Assembly (NCBI RefSeq): GCF_004214935.1
Contig: NZ_SFCC01000022.1
Coordinates: 79,425-143,424, forward strand
Source of the DNA: Amycolatopsis suaedae
Lineage (GTDB): Bacteria; Actinomycetota; Actinomycetes; Mycobacteriales; Pseudonocardiaceae
DNA length: 64,000 nt
Direction of reading: 5' to 3'
Under the pieces are notes generated by a model. That model searched no databases, was not told the DNA's origin, and worked only from the letters and a program-made list of their open reading frames with translations. The translations under genes and the position numbers were made by a program. Below, piece by piece: positions 25,494 to 34,971 of the stretch. The first letter of the stretch is position 1. Every line of letters begins with the position of its first letter.

Positions 25494-26344
25494 CAGAACC
25501 GCACCGTCGACAGGTAGCCGTAACTACGCGCGGCCGAGGCCAGCGGGTCCTTCGGCTGGTCGTGCTCCACGACGTACTCCAGGATTCCCGACTCCCGGTA
25601 CCGCCGGAAGATGCGCGGGAAGTCGATGGTGCCGTAGCCGACGTCCTCGAACGACCCGTTGGGCGCCATGTCCTTCACGTGATACACCGGGAACCGCCCG
25701 GGGTACCGCTCGAAGTAGGACACCGGGTCGTACCCGCCCTGGATGATCCAGTACAGGTCCAGCTCGAAGTTGACGAACCGGGCGTCGGTCTGCTCGACCA
25801 GGATGTCGTAGAGCACCTTGCCGTCCACGGTCATGAAGTCCACGCCGTGGTTGTGGAACAGGAACTTCAGCCCGGCACTGCGGGCGGCGATCCCCCACCG
25901 GCTGAACGCGGCGGCGACCTGTGTGTAGCCGGCGACCGTGCGCAGCGAGCCCGGCAGGGACGGCACCACCAGGTACCGCACCCCCAGCACCCGGGCCGTT
26001 TCGATCTCTTTGTCGACATCGGCCCGCATCGCGTCCCAGCTGGTGTGGGTCAGCACGGCCCGCAGGCCCGCGTTGTCCAGCATGGCGCGAAACGCCCGCG
26101 GCGTGTGCCCGTACAGGCCGCTGACGCCGACGGTGGCGTAGCCGATCCGGCCCAGCGCGTTCAGTGTCCCTTGTGGATCGCCGGTCATCAGCGACCGGAC
26201 GGTGTAGAGCTGGATCCCGATGTGTCCTTTCGGGACGGACGTCAGCGGCTCGGCCGACGCCGTACCGGGCAGAACGGTCGCTACCCCGGCGGCCACCCCG
26301 GCCGTCGCGGCCAGGCGCAGGAATCCACGGCGGGTTTCGTCCAT
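25493..26344 (-). CDS. Exported sugar phosphate isomerase/epimerase-like TIM-barrel protein (Tat signal)
   Basis: A 283-residue xylose isomerase-like TIM-barrel protein carrying a twin-arginine signal (TRRGFLRLAATAGVAAGVA), so it is exported folded, presumably with its metal. Metal-ligand candidates are visible in FHNHGVDF, NFELDLYWI (Glu/Asp), YHVKDMAP and VEHDQP. Such proteins isomerise or epimerise keto-sugars, or act as eliminases on 3-keto-glycosides. It lies 15 bp behind the ThuA/dehydrogenase gene and overlaps the DUF1080-like gene, implying an extracytoplasmic oxidation-and-processing set. AAGGAG ribosome site. Confidence 0.85.
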   Translation of the reverse strand: MDETRRGFLRLAATAGVAAGVATVLPGTASAEPLTSVPKGHIGIQLYTVRSLMTGDPQGTLNALGRIGYATVGVSGLYGHTPRAFRAMLDNAGLRAVLTHTSWDAMRADVDKEIETARVLGVRYLVVPSLPGSLRTVAGYTQVAAAFSRWGIAARSAGLKFLFHNHGVDFMTVDGKVLYDILVEQTDARFVNFELDLYWIIQGGYDPVSYFERYPGRFPVYHVKDMAPNGSFEDVGYGTIDFPRIFRRYRESGILEYVVEHDQPKDPLASAARSYGYLSTVRF

Positions 26345-26359
26345 GGTCTGATTTCTCCT

Positions 26360-29300
26360 TCAGCCGACGGTGACGGTCACGGTTCCGGAGCTGTGCGTTC
26401 CCCTGTCGTCGGTGACGGTGAGCCGGGCGGTGTAGACGCCCTTGCGTGCGTAGGTGTGGGTCGCGGCCGGGCCTTCGGCCTTCGTGTTGTCGCCGAAGTC
26501 CCAGTGGTGCCCGGTGATCGTCCGTCCGGCGGGCGGGGTGACGGTGGCCGACAGCGACACCGCCAGCGGCGCCGTGCCTCCGGCCGGGTCGGCCTTCACG
26601 GTCACTGCGGTGGCGGTTCCCGGTGCCCGCATGCCCTCACCGTTGAACTGCAGCCAGTCCAGCCCCATCAGGTCGGGCTTGTCCGGTGTCCACTCCGGAT
26701 TGACGAACACCGCGTACAGCTTCACCGTGCGCCCCGGGTCGGTGAGCGGGACGGTCGGCGACACGACGTTGTCGTAGCCGCCGGTGCTGGGAATCACCGC
26801 GGACCCGAGCAGCTGCCCGGTGGGCGAGTCCGCCCGGAACTCGACCGTGCCACCGAGCCCGCCCGAGCTGGCGCCCACGGTCACCGACTGGATGCCGGTA
26901 AGGTTCACCGGGTCGTACATCACCCAGTCACCGTGCTCGATCTCGCCGAGCCGCTTGCCGGCGGACGCGCTCGGCCTGCTCAGCACCTCGGCGCCGCCCT
27001 GCGCGCCGCCGGTACCCTCGAAGTGCTCGGCCTCCTTGCGCCGTGGCTCCAGCACCAGGTGGTCCGACCCGGTCAGGCTGGGCACGCCCCGCGGCCCGCC
27101 GCCGTCGGTGTAGGTGGCGGACAGCCCGACGTAGAGGTTCTGCCCCGGCCCGTGGCTGGCGCCGTCGTCGGTGGGCATCTCGCCGCGGCACCCGGTCATG
27201 GTGTCCATCGGGTGCAGGTGGGCGTCGTGCCCGAGCTGGGACTGCACGACCACCTTGGAGCAGTCGATCCGGCCGTCCTCCCGGTCGCTCACCTCGACGA
27301 CGAACGGGATGCGGTCGCCGAAGTCCATCGCCCCGCCGTCGACCGGCGTGCGCAGTTTGACCTGCGGACGGTGGTTGCCCGCGGTGATGTCGACGGCCGC
27401 GACGCCGGTGAGCTTGTTGGCCGAGCTGGTCACCGTCAGCCGCGCCGGGTACTGCCCGGGCTCGGTGTAGGTGTGGGTCGGGTTGGGCTCGGTGGAGTCG
27501 GTGGTGCCGTTGCCGTCGAAGTCCCACGCGTAGCTGACCGGCTCGCCGTCACCGCCGCCGGAGCCCTCGCTGGAGAACCGGACGGTCAGCGGGAAGCGGC
27601 CGTTGTCGGCCGACGGCGTGATCTTGGCGGTGGGCCTGCGGCCGTTGGCGACGTAGTCGATCCGGTAGATGCCCGCGCCCTCGTTGCTGCCGCCACGGCC
27701 GGTGCCGCTGCCGGAGCCGAAGTCGATCACGTAGAGCGAGCCGTCCGGGCCGAAGTGTGCGTCGAACGGCTGAATCCAGCTCATGCCGCCGAACACGCTG
27801 TTGATCGAGTGCAGGTCACCGGCCTTCACCGGCGGGAACCGCGGGTCGGTGAACGTCTGGTCGTTCTGCTGGACCGAGAACGTCTTGAACCACTTGCGGG
27901 TGTACTCGTAGTTGAACCACTTGTTCTCGAAGTACTCGGGGAACTTGGTCACCAGCGGGTTGGCCGGGTCGTAGTCGTAGACCGGGCCGCCCATCGGGCC
28001 GCCACCGCCGGTGCCCAGCTCCGGGAACTCCGCCGACGCCGAGTAGGCGTACCACACCCACGCCGGCTGGGCGGGCGGCAGCTCACGCAGGCCGGTGTTG
28101 TTGGGCGAGTCGTTGACCAGCTTGCCGCAGTCGAACTTGGCACCGGACTGGCCGGTGGCGAAGTCGTAGTCGTTGAACGGGGTGTTGTTGCCGACGCAGT
28201 AGGGCCAGCCGTGGTTGCCGGCCTGAGTGATGCGCAGGTACTCGACCGTGCCCTCCGGCCCGCGGTTCGGGTTGGCGGTGCGTGAGTCCGGGCCGTACTC
28301 GCCGACCAGCAGCGCGTCGCTGATCGGGTCGACGGCGATGCGGAACGCGTTACGCAGCCCCATCACGTAGATCTCCGGGCGGGTCTTGTCCGTGCCCGGC
28401 GCGAACAGGTTGCCCTGCGGGACGGTGTAGGTGCCGTCCGGCTGCGGGGTGATCCGCAGGATCTTGCCGCGCAGGTCGTTGGTGTTGCCGGAGGTGCCCT
28501 GCGCGTCCCACGCCCGGCGGCCCGCACGCTCGTCGATCGGCGTGAAGCCGTCGGAGGCGAACGGGTCGGTGTTGTCGCCGGTGGCGATGTAGAGGTTGCC
28601 GTGCTTGTCGGTGGTCAGCGAACCGGCCATGTGCGAGTTGGCCCTGCCCTCACCGCGGAAGGTGGGGATCTCCAGCAGCACCTTCTCGCTGGCCGGGTCG
28701 ACCACGTTGCCCGCGCCGACGGTGAACCGCGACACGTGCAGCTTCTTGGCCTCCTTCACCGAGTACAGCAGGTAGAGCTGGTTGTTCTCGGCGAACTTCG
28801 GGTCCAGGGTGAGCCCGAGCAGCCCGTCGGACTGGCTGAGCATCTCCGAGTCGTACTTGAAGTCCAGCGCGGTGGTGACCCGCAGGGTGTCCTGGTCGAT
28901 GACCTTCAGCTGGCCGGTGCGCTGGATGTAGAACACCCGGCGGTCCGGGGCGACGGCCAGCTCGAACGGGTCGGCGAGGTTCTTGTCGACCAGCGGGATC
29001 CGCTGGAAGTTCTTGGTCTGCGTGGCACCGCACTCGCCGGGCTTGGCGCCAGCCGCCCACTCGATGCCGCCCAGCAGGTGCTTGACGAACAGCGGGTCGG
29101 CGAACTTCTCCTTGTGGTGCCCGCCGGCGGTGAACCAGGAGCGGCCGCCGTCGTAGTTCTGGCACCACGACCACGGGTGGTCGTTACCCTCGTCCAGCCC
29201 GGTGACGCCGTCGCGGACCTTGATCTGCGCGAGCGTGTGCACCTTGCCGGTCGGGTTGACCTTCCAGTTGTACCACTCCTCGTTCTGCTCCCACAGCTCC

Positions 29301-29815
29301 GGAAGGTCCTTAGTGGACGGATGGCTGCGGTCGAGCACCTTCACCCTGCCGACCTGCGGTGCCGGGTGCTTGTCGAAGATCGCGCCGACCAGGCCCTCGT
29401 ACCACTGCCAGTCGCGTTCGCTGGCCGAGGCCGCGTGGATGCCGGTGTAGCCGCCTCCGGCGCGGATGTAGCGCTGGAACGCGGCGCGCTGCTCGGCATT
29501 GAGCAGATCGCCCTTCTCCGGGGTGGAGTTGGTGTTGTTGAAGATGATCGCGTCGAACCGGGCGAGGTTGGTGTCGGTGAACGCCGCGGCGTCGTCGGAC
29601 ACCTCGACGTCGAACTGGTGCTCGGCCCCGAGCTTCTTGATCGCCTCGATCCCCGCCGGGATGGAGTCGTGGTAGAAGTTCGTGACCTTGGAGAACACCA
29701 GCACCGCGAAACGGCCCTGCGCTGCTGCGGGCACGCTGGCCACGGTCATCGTGACCAGCACTGCCAGCACGACCGCGAGCAACGCCCGCACCCGCCCGGT
29801 TCGACGCATGATCAT
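26360..29815 (-). CDS. Secreted multidomain ThuA / glucose-sorbosone dehydrogenase-like protein with PKD and carbohydrate-binding domains
   Basis: A 1151-residue secreted protein: signal peptide (about 1-33), ThuA domain (about 36-255; FSKVTNFYHDSI, GGGYTGIHAAS, WFTAGGHH), a PQQ-type glucose/sorbosone dehydrogenase beta-propeller (about 285-690; PFELAVAPDRRVFY, LLGLTLDPKF, GDNTDPF, GPDSRTANPNRGP, GNHGWPYC), a PKD domain (about 715-800; SYAWDFDGNG), a CBM6-like domain (about 950-1065; EAEHF, GEIEHGDWVMYDPV) and a terminal PKD domain (HHWDFGDNT). It probably oxidises sugars outside the cell. The ThuA-dehydrogenase-PKD architecture is widespread in actinomycetes but the substrate is not known. 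Confidence 0.88.
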   Translation of the reverse strand: MIMRRTGRVRALLAVVLAVLVTMTVASVPAAAQGRFAVLVFSKVTNFYHDSIPAGIEAIKKLGAEHQFDVEVSDDAAAFTDTNLARFDAIIFNNTNSTPEKGDLLNAEQRAAFQRYIRAGGGYTGIHAASASERDWQWYEGLVGAIFDKHPAPQVGRVKVLDRSHPSTKDLPELWEQNEEWYNWKVNPTGKVHTLAQIKVRDGVTGLDEGNDHPWSWCQNYDGGRSWFTAGGHHKEKFADPLFVKHLLGGIEWAAGAKPGECGATQTKNFQRIPLVDKNLADPFELAVAPDRRVFYIQRTGQLKVIDQDTLRVTTALDFKYDSEMLSQSDGLLGLTLDPKFAENNQLYLLYSVKEAKKLHVSRFTVGAGNVVDPASEKVLLEIPTFRGEGRANSHMAGSLTTDKHGNLYIATGDNTDPFASDGFTPIDERAGRRAWDAQGTSGNTNDLRGKILRITPQPDGTYTVPQGNLFAPGTDKTRPEIYVMGLRNAFRIAVDPISDALLVGEYGPDSRTANPNRGPEGTVEYLRITQAGNHGWPYCVGNNTPFNDYDFATGQSGAKFDCGKLVNDSPNNTGLRELPPAQPAWVWYAYSASAEFPELGTGGGGPMGGPVYDYDPANPLVTKFPEYFENKWFNYEYTRKWFKTFSVQQNDQTFTDPRFPPVKAGDLHSINSVFGGMSWIQPFDAHFGPDGSLYVIDFGSGSGTGRGGSNEGAGIYRIDYVANGRRPTAKITPSADNGRFPLTVRFSSEGSGGGDGEPVSYAWDFDGNGTTDSTEPNPTHTYTEPGQYPARLTVTSSANKLTGVAAVDITAGNHRPQVKLRTPVDGGAMDFGDRIPFVVEVSDREDGRIDCSKVVVQSQLGHDAHLHPMDTMTGCRGEMPTDDGASHGPGQNLYVGLSATYTDGGGPRGVPSLTGSDHLVLEPRRKEAEHFEGTGGAQGGAEVLSRPSASAGKRLGEIEHGDWVMYDPVNLTGIQSVTVGASSGGLGGTVEFRADSPTGQLLGSAVIPSTGGYDNVVSPTVPLTDPGRTVKLYAVFVNPEWTPDKPDLMGLDWLQFNGEGMRAPGTATAVTVKADPAGGTAPLAVSLSATVTPPAGRTITGHHWDFGDNTKAEGPAATHTYARKGVYTARLTVTDDRGTHSSGTVTVTVG

Positions 29816-29850
29816 CCCCTATCGGACTGCGTTGTCCATAACGGAAACGG

Positions 29851-30846
29851 TCACAGCGCGGCGCGCTGGACCCCCGCCTCGGCGCGTGCCTCGGCACGGC
29901 GCTGCTCGAGCTTCGCCTCGGCGGACGAGCTACGGTCCGCGGACCTGGCGGCCATGGCCGAAGCCGAGGCCTGCAGGTTCTCGAACTGGCCGGACACGGT
30001 GCCCCGCACCCGGTTGTTCTCACCGGTCGGCGCCGGCGAGTTGCCGGTCCCGGCCAGGTTGCCGCGCACGATGTTGTTGCTCACCCGCACGTCGGCGTTG
30101 TTGTCGGACACGGTCAGGTTGCCGCCCCAGTAGCTGGCCTGGGTGCAGCCCAGCACCGGGCCGTCCGCGCCCAGCTGGAGCGTTCCGGCGTTGCCGGTGA
30201 ACGACGCGTTGCCGTAGACCTCGCCGGCGCAGAACACCGAGCCCTGTGCTGCCCCCGAGACGGTGAGGTCCTTGCCGACGACGACGCCGGACAGGTCCAG
30301 GTACTTCACGCCGGTGCCGGTGACCGACTGGTCGACGGTGGAGTTCTCGGCGTAGAACTCACCGGTGGTGGAGCTGACGCCGCCCTTGACGTTCACGCCC
30401 TGGACGAACGTGTACGTCACCCGCTCCGAACCGGCGGCGGGGCTGACCTTGACCGAGCCGCCGATCGGCGCGCCGGACAGGAAGGAGCCGTAGGCGTCGT
30501 TGAGCACGACGTCGCCGGCGATCTTGGTGTTCTGGGCGTCGAAGAAGCCGTCCGCGCCGACCGTAACGCCACCGGAGAACTCACCGCCGGTGATCACCAG
30601 GTTGGCGCCGGCCTGGACGGTGACGCCACCGGTCACCTTGGTGCCGTCCAGTGTGCACGACTTGCCCGCGGCGACCACCAGGTCGCCGGGCACGGTCACC
30701 GCGCCCGCACTACCCTCGCAGTAGGTGGTGAGCCCGGCGCTGGCCGGGGCGGTCAGCGCGAGCATGCCCAGGCCGGACGTGGTGGCGACCAGGGCGAGCG
30801 CGGCCACGGTTCTCGGCCGGACAGCAGCAGATCTGATACCGATCAT
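29851..30846 (-). CDS. Secreted repetitive protein, predicted beta-helix
   Basis: A 331-residue exported protein (signal peptide to about ASAG, residue 38). The mature part is built of irregular 18-24-residue beta-rich turns (GDLVVAAGKSCTLDGTKVTG, GGVTVQAGANLVITGGEFSG, GGVTVGADGFFDAQNTKIAG...), a pattern of right-handed beta-helices and of polymer-forming bactofilin-like folds. The C-terminal 50 residues switch to an Ala/Arg/Glu-rich helix. No catalytic motif is recognised. It is the first gene behind a LacI-type operator and precedes the ThuA/dehydrogenase gene by 35 bp, so it is part of the sugar island, perhaps as a cell-surface binding or scaffold protein. Confidence 0.7.
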   Translation of the reverse strand: MIGIRSAAVRPRTVAALALVATTSGLGMLALTAPASAGLTTYCEGSAGAVTVPGDLVVAAGKSCTLDGTKVTGGVTVQAGANLVITGGEFSGGVTVGADGFFDAQNTKIAGDVVLNDAYGSFLSGAPIGGSVKVSPAAGSERVTYTFVQGVNVKGGVSSTTGEFYAENSTVDQSVTGTGVKYLDLSGVVVGKDLTVSGAAQGSVFCAGEVYGNASFTGNAGTLQLGADGPVLGCTQASYWGGNLTVSDNNADVRVSNNIVRGNLAGTGNSPAPTGENNRVRGTVSGQFENLQASASAMAARSADRSSSAEAKLEQRRAEARAEAGVQRAAL

Positions 30847-30903
30847 GGGGACCTCTCCATCGAGCGTCGACTTCGCAGTCGAGGGAAGAACAATGCCGGA
30901 TGA

Positions 30904-30932
30904 AACCTAGCCGGTGAAAGCGCTTTCACCAA
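30904..30932 (-). promoter_or_regulatory. Promoter with LacI-type operator in the spacer, before the secreted-enzyme operon
   Basis: On the minus strand, TTGGTG (30927-30932) and TAGGTT (30904-30909) are spaced 17 bp, a good -35/-10 pair. The spacer and -35 are covered by an 18-bp perfect palindrome, GGTGAAAGCGCTTTCACC (30913-30930), so binding would block RNA polymerase. A small hairpin (TCGACT, TCGC loop, AGTCGA; 30867-30882) lies in the 5' leader. Confidence 0.7.
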
Positions 30933-30996
30933 CCCCACAACGACGGTAGTGTCCTTTCCTGTCCAGTCAATAGAGCATTTGGCGGACGATCTTGGC

Positions 30997-32157
30997 CTAG
31001 AGTGTCAGGTCGGGAACGTCCAGGCGGCGACCTTCCCTCGCGGAACGAAGTCCCAGCTCCGCGAGCTGCACACCTCGCGCGCCGGCCAGGAAATCCCACG
31101 GGAATTCCTCACCGGAAACAACGTGTCGTAAGAACAATTCCCACTGCACCTTGAAACCGTTATCGAATTCCTCGTTGTCCGGGACCTCCTGCCACTGCGC
31201 GCGGAAGTCCTCGGTGGCCGCCAGGTCGGGGTTCCACACCGGCTTGGGGGTCGTCGACCGGTGCTGCACCCGGCAGCGCCGCAGCCCGGCCACCGCACTG
31301 CCCTCGGTACCGTCGACCTGGAACTCCACCAGCTCGTCGCGGAACACCCGGGTCGTCCAGGAGGAGTTGACCTGGGCCACCACTCCCCCGTCCAGCTCGA
31401 AGATGCCGTAGGCGGCGTCGTCGGCCGTCGCGTCGTAGGGCCTGCCCTGCTCGTCGACGCGGCGCGGGATGTGCGTGGCGGCCAGCGCCTGGACGCTGCG
31501 GACCGGGGCGAAGATCTCCTCCAGCACGTAACGCCAGTGGCAGAACATGTCGACGATGATGCCGCCGCCGTCCTCGGCCCGGTAGTTCCACGACGGCCGC
31601 TGCGCCTCCTGCCAGTCGCCCTCGAACACCCAGTAGCCGAACTCGCCGCGCACCGAGAGGATGCGGCCGAAGAAGCCGCCGTCGACCAGCCGCTTGAGCT
31701 TGCGCAGGCCGGGCAGGAACAGCTTGTCCTGCACCACGCCGACCTTGACGCCCGCCGCCGCGGCCAGCCGCGCCAGCTCCAGCGCTCCCTCGGTGTTCTC
31801 GGCGGTCGGCTTCTCGGTGTAGACGTGCAGCCCGGCGGCGATGGCCTTGCTCACCGACTCGGCGCGCCTGCTGGTGACCTGCGCGTCGAAGTAGATCTCC
31901 GCGTCCGGTGCGGCCAGCGCCTCGTCCAGGTCGGTCGTCCAGTGGTCCAGCTCGTGGTCCTTGGCGATCGCGGCCAGCTTGGCCTCGTTGCGCCCCACCA
32001 GCACCGGCTCCGGCCAGACCACCGTGCCGTCGCCGAGCCGCAGCCCGCCCTCGTTCCGGATCGCCAGGATCGACCGCAGCAGGTGCTGCCGGTAGCCCAT
32101 CCGGCCGGTCACCCCGTTCATCACGATCCGGACCGACCGCTGCTGAATGCCCGCCAT
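30997..32157 (-). CDS. Gfo/Idh/MocA-family NAD(P)-dependent oxidoreductase
   Basis: A 386-residue oxidoreductase from ATG 32157 (GAAAGGAAACAC before it; an in-frame start at 32202 is less likely). The N-terminal Rossmann domain has VTGRMGYRQHLLRS, the active-site region contains YTEKPTAEN (Glu-Lys-Pro motif), and the C-terminal beta-sheet domain includes the invariant DMFCHWRYVLE. These enzymes oxidise sugars or inositols at a ring carbon, often C3. It is the last gene of the operon with the ABC transporter, 10 bp from the ATPase, which suggests that it works on an imported sugar. Confidence 0.9.
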   Translation of the reverse strand: MAGIQQRSVRIVMNGVTGRMGYRQHLLRSILAIRNEGGLRLGDGTVVWPEPVLVGRNEAKLAAIAKDHELDHWTTDLDEALAAPDAEIYFDAQVTSRRAESVSKAIAAGLHVYTEKPTAENTEGALELARLAAAAGVKVGVVQDKLFLPGLRKLKRLVDGGFFGRILSVRGEFGYWVFEGDWQEAQRPSWNYRAEDGGGIIVDMFCHWRYVLEEIFAPVRSVQALAATHIPRRVDEQGRPYDATADDAAYGIFELDGGVVAQVNSSWTTRVFRDELVEFQVDGTEGSAVAGLRRCRVQHRSTTPKPVWNPDLAATEDFRAQWQEVPDNEEFDNGFKVQWELFLRHVVSGEEFPWDFLAGARGVQLAELGLRSAREGRRLDVPDLTL

Positions 32158-32167
32158 GTGTTTCCTT

Positions 32168-33007
32168 TCAGTCGGCCGCGGAGGCGGAACCGAGGTGGTC
32201 ACGGATGAGGGCCGTCGCCGAGGCGAAAGCCGGTTCGGACATGGTCTTGCCGTAGTCGCGCTCGGCCGGCAGGTCGACGTCGACGACGCCGGCGATCGTG
32301 CCCGGCCGCGCGGTCATCATCACCACGCGGTCGGCCAGGTAGACCGCCTCCGCGATGGAGTGGGTGACCAGCAGGATCGTCGTGCCGGTCTCCCGCCAGA
32401 TCCGCCGCAGCTCGACGTTCATCTGCTCGCGGGTCAGCGCGTCCAGCGCGCCGAACGGCTCGTCCATCAGCAGCACCGGCGGGCGGTGCAGCAGCGCGCG
32501 GCACAGGGCCACCCGCTGCTGCATACCCCCGGACAGCTCGTGCGGGTACGCGTCCTCGAAGCCGGTCAGCCCGGTCATCTCGATCAGCTCGTCCGCACGA
32601 GCCCGCGCCTGGTCCGCGGGCAGCTTGCGAATCTCCGCCTGCAGCAGGATGTTCTTGCGCGCCGAGCGCCACTCCAGCAGGGCGGCCCGCTGGAAGATGT
32701 AGCCGATGTCCTTGCGCGGGCCGGTCACCGGCTCGCCGAGCACCCGGACCGCGCCCGACGACGGCGCCAGCAGGCCCGACGCGAGCTTGAGCAGCGTCGA
32801 CTTGCCGCAGCCGGACGGGCCGACGATGGCGACGAACTCGCCCTCCTCCACCCGCAGCGAGACCTCACGCAGGGCGGTGACGTCCTTCTTCTTGGTCCGG
32901 AACCGGACGGCGACGTCGTCCAGTTCCACCGCGGCCGCCTGCCGCGCGGGCGCCGCCACGGGTTCGGGCCTTTCCGCTGTGCGGTTCACCATGTCCGGTC
33001 CCGTCAT
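32168..33007 (-). CDS. ABC transporter ATPase, nitrate/sulfonate/taurine (SsuB/ThiZ) type
   Basis: A 279-residue ATPase. Walker A is GPSGCGKST (about 65-73), signature LSGGMQQR (about 164-171), Walker B VLLMDEPFGALD (about 184-195) and H-loop in VTHSIAEAV. The FGALD after Walker B is typical of the SsuB/TauB group. Its ATG at 33007 overlaps the binding-protein stop (ATGA). It drives the permease at 34039. Confidence 0.93.
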   Translation of the reverse strand: MTGPDMVNRTAERPEPVAAPARQAAAVELDDVAVRFRTKKKDVTALREVSLRVEEGEFVAIVGPSGCGKSTLLKLASGLLAPSSGAVRVLGEPVTGPRKDIGYIFQRAALLEWRSARKNILLQAEIRKLPADQARARADELIEMTGLTGFEDAYPHELSGGMQQRVALCRALLHRPPVLLMDEPFGALDALTREQMNVELRRIWRETGTTILLVTHSIAEAVYLADRVVMMTARPGTIAGVVDVDLPAERDYGKTMSEPAFASATALIRDHLGSASAAD

Positions 33008-34023
33008 GCCTTCGGTGCCACGGCGCCGTCCCAGTAGGTGCTGGGCTGCTCCGCCTTCTGGATCACGCCTGCCGTGGCGAACACCTCGATGGTCTTGCGC
33101 CAGTCGGCCTCGTCGTTGACGCCGGGCGCCTTGCCCTGCGTGGCCGGGGTGCTCAGCAGTTCCAGCGTCTTGGCGAACTGCTCGCGCAGTACCTCCGGCG
33201 CCGGCAGCTGCTGCGAGGCGCCCGCCATCGCGGCGACGGCGCCCTCCTGGTCGGCCTTGGCCGCCGTCCACGCCTCGCTGGAGGCGGCGACCATGCGCTG
33301 CACCAGGTCCTTGCGCTCGGCCAGGTTCTTGTCCGAGGTCATCAGGCCGTTGCTGAAGTGGGTCAGCCCGTGGTCGGCGAAACGCAGGTAGGACACCGGC
33401 TTGCCTGCCTTGGCCTGCATGGTCGGGCCCTGGTCGGTCGCGTAGCCGAGCAGCGCGTCCACCTGGCCGGACATGACCGCGGCCATCTTGCCGGCGGCGT
33501 CGGTGTTCTGCAGCTTGACGTCGGCCTCGGACAGGCCGTTGGCCTTGAGGAACACCGGGAACGTCTTGCTCAGCGCGTCACCGGCGGTGCTGGCGATCGT
33601 CTTGCCCTTCAGGTCGGCGGGAGCCTTGATCGGCTTGTCCGAGAAGAACTGCACCGACGACGGCGTGGTCTGCAGGAACACGCCGATGCTCTTCAGCTTC
33701 TGGCCCTGCGCGACACCGGCCAGCAGCGCGGGTGTGTCGGCCCAGCCGAAGTCGGTCTGGCCGGCGCTGGTGGCCTGCACGGTCTTCTGCGATCCCTGGC
33801 CCGCCTGGATGGTCAGGTCGATGCCGTGCTTTTCGAAGATGCCCTTGGCCTTGCCGTAGTAGAACGGCGCGTGCTCGCCGTAGGGGTACCAGTTCAGCGT
33901 CAGCGTGGCCTTGTCCAGCTGCTTGCCGTCCGCGCCGGTGGTCTTCTCCGGTTCCGAACCGCCACAACCTGCCAGCAGCAACAGCGCCGCGGCCGTGCCG
34001 GCGGCCAGTGCGCGAATCTTCAT
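33004..34023 (-). CDS. ABC transporter lipoprotein, NMT1/THI5-like substrate-binding protein
   Basis: A 339-residue lipoprotein (lipobox LLAGC, modified Cys20) of the SsuA/THI5 type: TLTLNWYPYGEHAPFYYGKAKG near 40-62, GWADTPALLAG near 93-103. Members bind thiamine precursors, sulfonates, nitrate, riboflavin or purines. No TPP riboswitch is upstream, and the operon mates are sugar enzymes under a LacI-type operator, so the ligand could be unusual. It may bind the island's substrate or an aromatic/heterocyclic product. Confidence 0.9.
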   Translation of the reverse strand: MKIRALAAGTAAALLLLAGCGGSEPEKTTGADGKQLDKATLTLNWYPYGEHAPFYYGKAKGIFEKHGIDLTIQAGQGSQKTVQATSAGQTDFGWADTPALLAGVAQGQKLKSIGVFLQTTPSSVQFFSDKPIKAPADLKGKTIASTAGDALSKTFPVFLKANGLSEADVKLQNTDAAGKMAAVMSGQVDALLGYATDQGPTMQAKAGKPVSYLRFADHGLTHFSNGLMTSDKNLAERKDLVQRMVAASSEAWTAAKADQEGAVAAMAGASQQLPAPEVLREQFAKTLELLSTPATQGKAPGVNDEADWRKTIEVFATAGVIQKAEQPSTYWDGAVAPKA

Positions 34024-34038
34024 GTCGGGGCCTTCTTC

Positions 34039-34917
34039 CTACAGCGTTGTAGTGACGTTGTCGGTGCGCCGGCTGGCATGCCAGGGCAGCACCAGGGCTT
34101 CGAGCCATTCCACGACGACGAACAGCAGCACGCCGAGCAGCGAGATGATCACCAGGCCGGCGAACAGGGTCGGCGTGTCGAGGTTGCCGGTCGCCTGCTG
34201 GATCACGTAGCCCAGGCCCTCGTTCGCGCCGACGTACTCCCCGACCACGGCGCCGGTGACGGCCATGGTCACCGCGACCTTCAGCCCGGCGAACAGGTGC
34301 GGCAGCGACGCCGGGAACCGGATCTTCCAGAACGTCTGGTGCCACTTGGCACCCATCGTCGCCGACAGTTGCAGCATCTCCGGGTCGACCGACTTCAGCC
34401 CGGTCACCATCGAGATCACCACCGGGAAGAACGCCATCAGCACGGCGACGACGATCTTGGGCTCCAGCCCGAAACCCAGCCACACGACGAACAGCGGCGC
34501 GATGGCGATCTTGGGGATGACCTGGGCGAACAACATGAGCGGGTAGAGCGACTTCTCCGCTGTCGGCGAGGCCACCATCACGACCGCGGCCAGCACGCCG
34601 ACTCCGACCGCGATGGCGAACCCGAGCAGGGTCTCCAGCGCGGTGATCCAGGTGCTGTGCAGGAAGTAGTCCGGTTTGTCGAGGATGACCTCGAGCGTCT
34701 GACCGGGCGAGGCCACCAGGTAGGGCTCGATCAGCCCGGCCGCGGTGACCGCCCACCAGGCGGCGAACAGTGCCACCAGCACGGCGACCGGCCGCCAGGA
34801 GCGTTCCACGAATCCGGCCAGCCGCGCACCGGTGCCGGGACGGGTTCGCTCGGTCACCCCGCCGGGGGTCGCGCCCGCCGGTTCACCGGCCTGCGCCACG
34901 GGGTTTCGCGTTACCAT
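34039..34917 (-). CDS. ABC transporter permease, SsuC/TauC type
   Basis: A 292-residue permease with six hydrophobic segments and the EAA loop LQLSATMGAKWHQTFWKIRFPASLP. N-terminal 40 residues are cytoplasmic. First gene of the ABC-oxidoreductase operon; ATG 34917 follows a 126-bp divergent intergenic region that contains two overlapping LacI-type operator half-palindromes. Fifteen bp separate it from the binding-protein gene. Confidence 0.92.
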   Translation of the reverse strand: MVTRNPVAQAGEPAGATPGGVTERTRPGTGARLAGFVERSWRPVAVLVALFAAWWAVTAAGLIEPYLVASPGQTLEVILDKPDYFLHSTWITALETLLGFAIAVGVGVLAAVVMVASPTAEKSLYPLMLFAQVIPKIAIAPLFVVWLGFGLEPKIVVAVLMAFFPVVISMVTGLKSVDPEMLQLSATMGAKWHQTFWKIRFPASLPHLFAGLKVAVTMAVTGAVVGEYVGANEGLGYVIQQATGNLDTPTLFAGLVIISLLGVLLFVVVEWLEALVLPWHASRRTDNVTTTL

Positions 34918-34971
34918 GACCCTCCGTCCGACCAGTTCTGACACCGCACCCGAAAGTGCACTTCCCAGGCC

